Assembly: GCA_015520105.1 (NCBI GenBank)
Contig: WAQT01000018.1
Location: 1-17,661, forward strand
Origin: Candidatus Aenigmatarchaeota archaeon
GTDB lineage: Archaea > Aenigmatarchaeota > Aenigmatarchaeia > QMZP01
Length of the DNA: 17,661 nucleotides
Reading direction: 5' to 3'
Part shown: positions 15,282 through 17,661 of the stretch, piece after piece
Layout of the letters: each line of letters starts with the position of its first letter
Numbering within the stretch: the first letter of the stretch is position 1
Position numbers and translations under genes: made by a program
Notes under the pieces: model-generated
What the model was told of the DNA's origin: nothing
Databases searched by the model: none
What the model saw: the letters and a program-made list of their open reading frames with translations, nothing else

Positions 15282-15725
15282 ATGGAATGCATATGTTGCA
15301 AGAAACCGGATGAGAACGAATTGATTTCTGAGACTAAGTTCTGGAAAGTGATTCTTGCATCCGACCAAGCATATTTAGGCAGATGTTATGTTGTATTAAA
15401 AAGGCGTGGTGATTTGGCGGAACTAAATGATGAAGAATGGTTAGATTTTAGAGAGTTGCTTAAAAGACTCGAATCTGCTCTGAGGAAAGCCTTCAATGCA
15501 ACTATGTTTAATTGGACATGTCTAATGAATAATGCTTATCAGAATAAACCACCAAATCCGCATGTTCATTGGCATTTCAGACCAAGATATAATCATAAAG
15601 TCGAATTTGCAGGATTGGTCTTTGAAGATCCGGAGTTCGCTCATCATTATAATAGAGTAAGAAAGCAAGAAGTGTCAAATGACGTTAAAAGAAAGATAGT
15701 TGAAAGAATTAAAGAAAATTTATAG
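15282..15725 (+). CDS. HIT (histidine triad) family protein
   Basis: The 147-residue protein carries the histidine triad HVHWH (His94, His96, His98) in NPHVHWHFRPRY, the active site of nucleotide-binding hydrolases and transferases in the HIT superfamily. The N-terminus holds Cys3, Cys5 and Cys6 (MECICCKKP), probably part of a metal-binding knuckle with the downstream His/Cys. HIT enzymes act on nucleoside phosphoramidates, adenylylated intermediates or dinucleoside polyphosphates; which applies here is not readable. A leaderless start 30 bases from the shared palindromic TATA box supports the ATG. It is strongly AT-rich compared with ABCE1. Confidence 0.88.
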   Translation: MECICCKKPDENELISETKFWKVILASDQAYLGRCYVVLKRRGDLAELNDEEWLDFRELLKRLESALRKAFNATMFNWTCLMNNAYQNKPPNPHVHWHFRPRYNHKVEFAGLVFEDPEFAHHYNRVRKQEVSNDVKRKIVERIKENL

Positions 15726-15759
15726 CCGCCACCCTGCGCCTTACGCTTCAAAATGTTTC

Positions 15760-15776
15760 GCGTTTCTTGGAGACGC
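15760..15776. repeat. Hairpin after the HIT gene
   Basis: GCGTTTC (15760-15766) can pair with GAGACGC (15770-15776) across a 3-base loop, with one G-T wobble. No T-run follows, so it fits an intergenic structural element better than a terminator. Confidence 0.35.
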
Positions 15777-15809
15777 TGCGCTCTCGCTTCGTTCGACCCT
15801 CCCGTGACA

Positions 15810-15888
15810 GGAATTTAACGGAAAATGCCTCGTTTGTGTTTCCCAAATTGCTCTGTTTCGCTCCGCAACCCTGTTAGATTCCGATGTA
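15810..15888. repeat. Intergenic repeat unit between HIT and Nudix genes
   Basis: GGAATTTAAC (15810-15819) and GTTAGATTCC (15873-15882) form an inverted repeat with one mismatch around a 53-base centre containing GCTCCGC (15860-15866). The right end, GTTAGATTCCGATGTA, recurs with changes as GTTAAATTCCGATTTA at 16510. The 220-base gap holds no gene. Confidence 0.5.
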
Positions 15889-15916
15889 CATCCCATTGCG
15901 AGCGGCCTGTCTAAAC

Positions 15917-15924
15917 TTTATATA
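15917..15924 (+). promoter_or_regulatory. TATA box of the Nudix gene
   Basis: TTTATATA lies 29 bases before the ATG at 15946, so the transcript is probably leaderless. Confidence 0.6.
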
Positions 15925-15945
15925 CTCGAGCATTCTCATAAAAAT

Positions 15946-16377
15946 ATGATTTACAAAGAAAGACCACAAAACTTTAATCCAAAATTTGATGTAGTTAGTT
16001 GTTTTGTGGAGTGTGACGGAGAGATTCTTTTGCTTCATAGGCAAGATCATAAACCCGAAGGAAATACTTGGGGAGTTCCTGCAGGTAAAGTCAATGCAGG
16101 AGAATCTCTTTTAGAGGCTGTGACGAGAGAGGTTCAAGAAGAAACGGGACTAATATTGGCCTCTTCGCAACTCTCTTATTTTGGAAAAGTTTTTGTGAAA
16201 TATCCAGAATATGATTTTGTCTATCATATATGCCATACAAAATTATATCAAAAAGAGAAAGTTGTTATTAATCATAAAGAGCATAAAGGCTTTAGATGGA
16301 TTTCTCCAGAAAATGCTTTGAATATACCATTAATTCAAGATTTAGATGCCTGTATAAAATTATTCTACGAACTTTAA
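15946..16377 (+). CDS. Nudix hydrolase
   Basis: The 143-residue protein contains a complete Nudix box from Gly47 to Leu69 (G-x5-E-x7-R-E-V-x-E-E-x-G-L), preceded by the expected WGVPAGK. The glutamates bind the catalytic magnesium. Nudix enzymes hydrolyse nucleoside diphosphates linked to another group, such as oxidised dNTPs, NDP-sugars or caps. The substrate is not evident. The length is typical for a single-domain member. It is AT-rich, has its own promoter, and is flanked on both sides by related intergenic repeats, so it behaves as a single-gene unit. A T-tailed hairpin 70 bases downstream probably ends the transcript. Confidence 0.93.
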   Translation: MIYKERPQNFNPKFDVVSCFVECDGEILLLHRQDHKPEGNTWGVPAGKVNAGESLLEAVTREVQEETGLILASSQLSYFGKVFVKYPEYDFVYHICHTKLYQKEKVVINHKEHKGFRWISPENALNIPLIQDLDACIKLFYEL

Positions 16378-16445
16378 CGGGCTGGCTCGTAACCCTGAAA
16401 ATTTCCCTCGGAGCGTTGCACTAAATTCAGCCCTGCGGGATATAG

Positions 16446-16470
16446 AAGCGATTAAAGGTTTCGCTTTTTT
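16446..16470 (+). terminator. T-tailed hairpin downstream of the Nudix gene
   Basis: AAGCGA (16446-16451) pairs with TCGCTT (16461-16466) across a 9-base loop, and the following bases continue the T-run to 16470. This resembles an intrinsic terminator for the plus-strand Nudix transcript. Confidence 0.45.
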
Positions 16471-16477
16471 GCAGGAA

Positions 16478-16538
16478 GCTCCGCCCAAATCCTGCTTACG
16501 CAGGACCTCGTTAAATTCCGATTTAGTTTCAATCGGAA
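16478..16538. repeat. Intergenic repeat unit with two hairpins
   Basis: It contains GCTCCGC (16478-16484), a perfect hairpin TCCTGC-TTAC-GCAGGA (16490-16505), GTTAAATTCCGATTTA (16510-16525) and the perfect dyad TTCCGATT (16516-16523) / AATCGGAA (16531-16538). The last arm overlaps the stop codon of the minus-strand deoxyribosyltransferase-like gene. The GCTCCGC and GTTARATTCCGAT parts match the unit at 15860-15888, with the hairpin inserted between them. Confidence 0.5.
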
Positions 16539-16906
16539 GGAGTTCGCTTGCAGTATTTGATCAATTCTTCAGGATTCATAACACTGGAAACCAGTGCCTG
16601 AGCAGAGAATTCATCTATTTCGTATGAAGAAATTAGTTCTTTGTCTTTTGCATAAGCATATGCTATTTCCATTGCAACTGTTTTGCCTATGTATCCGTCT
16701 TTTGAATATATGTAACAAATATCAGATTCATCAATTTTCTGGAAAGCGTTTAACAAGGCAGTTTTTTCGCTTTCCAGCGTGTCTCCATGTTTATTATCCT
16801 GTTTTCCAGCAGTCGCGGCTTTGATTCCATTGTCTTCTAATTCTTGAACCAGTTTCTCTATTTCTTCATAGAATTTTCTGCTTCCTGCGACAAAAACTGA
16901 TTTCAT
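16529..16906 (-). CDS. Nucleoside 2-deoxyribosyltransferase-like protein
   Basis: The 125-residue protein opens with a beta strand and glycine loop (SVFVAGSRKFYEEI, 3-16), then DESDICYIYSKDGYIGKTVAMEIAYAYAKDKELISS (59-94). The last stretch is the signature of the nucleoside 2-deoxyribosyltransferase fold: a D-x-x-x-V/I-Y strand, the GYIG loop (71-74) and a conserved Glu80 two turns into the next helix, which fits the catalytic nucleophile. NPEELI near the C-terminus is also usual in this group. It probably binds a nucleoside or nucleotide and cleaves or exchanges its base; hydrolase activity is equally possible. The ATG at 16906 is 26 bases from a TATA box. It is AT-rich, and is the last gene of the island. 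Confidence 0.75.
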   Translation of the reverse strand: MKSVFVAGSRKFYEEIEKLVQELEDNGIKAATAGKQDNKHGDTLESEKTALLNAFQKIDESDICYIYSKDGYIGKTVAMEIAYAYAKDKELISSYEIDEFSAQALVSSVMNPEELIKYCKRTPSD

Positions 16907-16924
16907 AACAGTAGTAGAATTCTT

Positions 16925-16932
16925 GTATTAAA
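16925..16932 (-). promoter_or_regulatory. TATA box of the deoxyribosyltransferase-like gene
   Basis: The minus strand reads TTTAATAC, 26 bases before the ATG, without a TCCAA element. Confidence 0.55.
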
Positions 16933-17019
16933 AATGCTCGCTTCTTCCGACTTTCTCAACCTTTCAGGCTTCGAACTTTTGCTCCGCACGCACCGTTCCT
17001 GAGAGCCGGCGCTTGCATT
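16933..17019. other. Intergenic stretch closing the AT-rich island
   Basis: No gene is seen. It contains a third GCTCCGC (16981-16987) but lacks the GTTARATTCC end found in the two gaps to the left. Composition rises back toward the host level here. Confidence 0.35.
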
Positions 17020-17027
17020 TTTATATA
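17020..17027 (+). promoter_or_regulatory. TATA box of the zinc-ribbon gene
   Basis: TTTATATA lies 27 bases before the ATG at 17047; a TTTCAA element follows in the position where other host promoters have TCCAA. Confidence 0.6.
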
Positions 17028-17046
17028 CGCGTTTCAATTCTTATGC

Positions 17047-17433
17047 ATGCCGAACAGGTGCACGAGGTGCGGAAGGATTCTTCCTGACGACTCGAAGGAG
17101 CTTATAGAAGGATGTTCTGAATGCGGGTCGAAATTCTTCTTCTACATAAGGCAGGACGTCCTCGAGAGCATGGAGAAGGAGTTAAGGAACCTCAAGAAGA
17201 GCGAGATAGACGAGATAGAGAAGGACATCAGGCAGATAATACCGAAAGAGGCAGGAGACAGGGACACTGTCGTTCTGGACCTCGAGGCGATAAGGGTGGT
17301 TAGCCCGGGAAAGTACAGGATAGACGTGAGCAACCTGTTCAGCCAGAAGCCCATTGTGATAAGGGTCGGTCCCGGAAGGTACGAGCTTGACCTCACAACG
17401 CTTCTCGGAAGGCTGAGGAAGAGGAAGGGGTAA
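17047..17433 (+). CDS. Archaeal zinc-ribbon protein (DUF2072-like)
   Basis: The 128-residue protein begins with a zinc ribbon of two CxxC knuckles (Cys5, Cys8, Cys23, Cys26; CTRCGR and GCSECGSKFFF). A charged helix or coiled coil follows (about 37-65), then a C-terminal beta-rich part with VSPGKYRIDVSNLF and VGPGRYELDLTTLL, which reads as a tandem repeat of one strand-turn-strand unit (about 90-122). This layout matches the archaeal DUF2072 (PF09845) zinc-ribbon family. Its function is not established to my knowledge. A leaderless ATG at 17047 fits the TATA spacing; the ATG at 17043 is out of frame. Codon use is again that of the host. Confidence 0.85.
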   Translation: MPNRCTRCGRILPDDSKELIEGCSECGSKFFFYIRQDVLESMEKELRNLKKSEIDEIEKDIRQIIPKEAGDRDTVVLDLEAIRVVSPGKYRIDVSNLFSQKPIVIRVGPGRYELDLTTLLGRLRKRKG

Positions 17434-17511
17434 TATTATATCTGTCCTTCATATCCTGAAAATAGTAGATGAAAAGTCACATGGTAAATGCGGTGTCTGG
17501 AGAAAAGAGAA

Positions 17512-17661
17512 TCACAGTTTTCCGAGGGCCGCGGATTTCATTCCCGGGACTGATCTTTTCTCCCTTATCACGAAGAAGACGACTCCGGCAACTATTATGA
17601 TTATCGCGACTATTATGGGAAGGAGCCACCACGAAACCGGCTGCTCTGGAGCGATGCACAC
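17512..17661 (-). CDS. C-terminal membrane anchor of a larger protein, partial
   Basis: The frame enters from the right edge and is open for 49 codons to a TGA at 17514-17512. It encodes a transmembrane helix (WWLLPIIVAIIIIVAGVVFFVI) followed by a basic cytosolic tail (REKRSVPGMKSAALGKL), preceded by CIAPEQPVS. This is the ending of a type I membrane protein with its main part outside the cell, beyond the window. It is convergent with the zinc-ribbon gene. A T-rich stretch directly follows the stop on the minus strand. The identity of the extracellular part cannot be read. Confidence 0.75.
   Translation of the reverse strand: MCIAPEQPVSWWLLPIIVAIIIIVAGVVFFVIREKRSVPGMKSAALGKL

Noticed and set aside
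14580..16920. The island as an integron cassette array with attC sites
   Set aside because: RYYYAAC and GTTRRRY ends exist, but inner arms do not pair as attC sites should, gene orientations are mixed, and no integrase is in the window. Kept only as a repeat finding.
1..17661. CRISPR arrays, tRNA, rRNA or insertion sequences
   Set aside because: No regularly spaced direct repeats, cloverleaf-like sequence, rRNA segment or transposase was seen by eye in any gap.

Overview
The window is archaeal. Most genes carry a TATA-like box about 27-30 bases upstream of the start codon and no Shine-Dalgarno, which indicates leaderless transcripts. It encodes archaeal housekeeping proteins: the ribosome-recycling ATPase ABCE1, a zinc-ribbon/KH RNA-binding protein, an OBG-family GTPase with a TGS domain, and a DUF2072-like zinc-ribbon protein. 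Codon use is rich in AGG, ATA and CTC. The compact layout and the secreted proteins with Cys-rich 'CGNGIVE/CDDGN' modules suggest a DPANN-type archaeon, but the lineage is an inference.

Region 1 (1-5963, minus strand) is a cell-surface block. It runs from a small membrane-anchored Cys-rich protein, through a short unknown protein translationally coupled to a polysaccharide-deacetylase-like surface protein, to a winged-helix regulator and a very large secreted subtilisin-like protease that runs off the left edge. Region 2 (6057-10103) is a glycan block. A WbqC-family protein and a processive GT2 synthase form a plus-strand pair. On the minus strand lie a PIN-domain protein, a secreted protein with an EF-hand-like loop, and a membrane-anchored clan GH-A-like glycoside hydrolase. 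Together regions 1 and 2 look like machinery for making, trimming and processing surface polysaccharide and protein.

Region 3 (10157-14505) is core information processing: the TGS GTPase, a multi-pass membrane protein, then the divergent KH-protein/ABCE1 operon driven from a symmetric bidirectional promoter. Region 4 (14506-16906) is visibly different. It is AT-rich, uses AGA/TTA/AAA codons, and holds four small single-gene units in mixed orientation: a methyltransferase-like protein, a HIT protein, a Nudix hydrolase and a nucleoside-deoxyribosyltransferase-like protein. The gaps between them share short repeats and hairpins. It looks like acquired, cassette-like DNA with a nucleotide-metabolism theme. 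Region 5 (17047-17661) returns to host composition with a zinc-ribbon protein and the C-terminal membrane anchor of a protein that enters from the right edge.

The most notable items are a shared TATA-plus-TCCAA promoter pattern seen in host genes but not in the AT-rich island, two palindromic bidirectional promoters, the repeat-bounded nucleotide-enzyme island, an ABCE1 lacking one conserved Fe-S cysteine, and a deacetylase-like protein whose expected zinc histidines are replaced.
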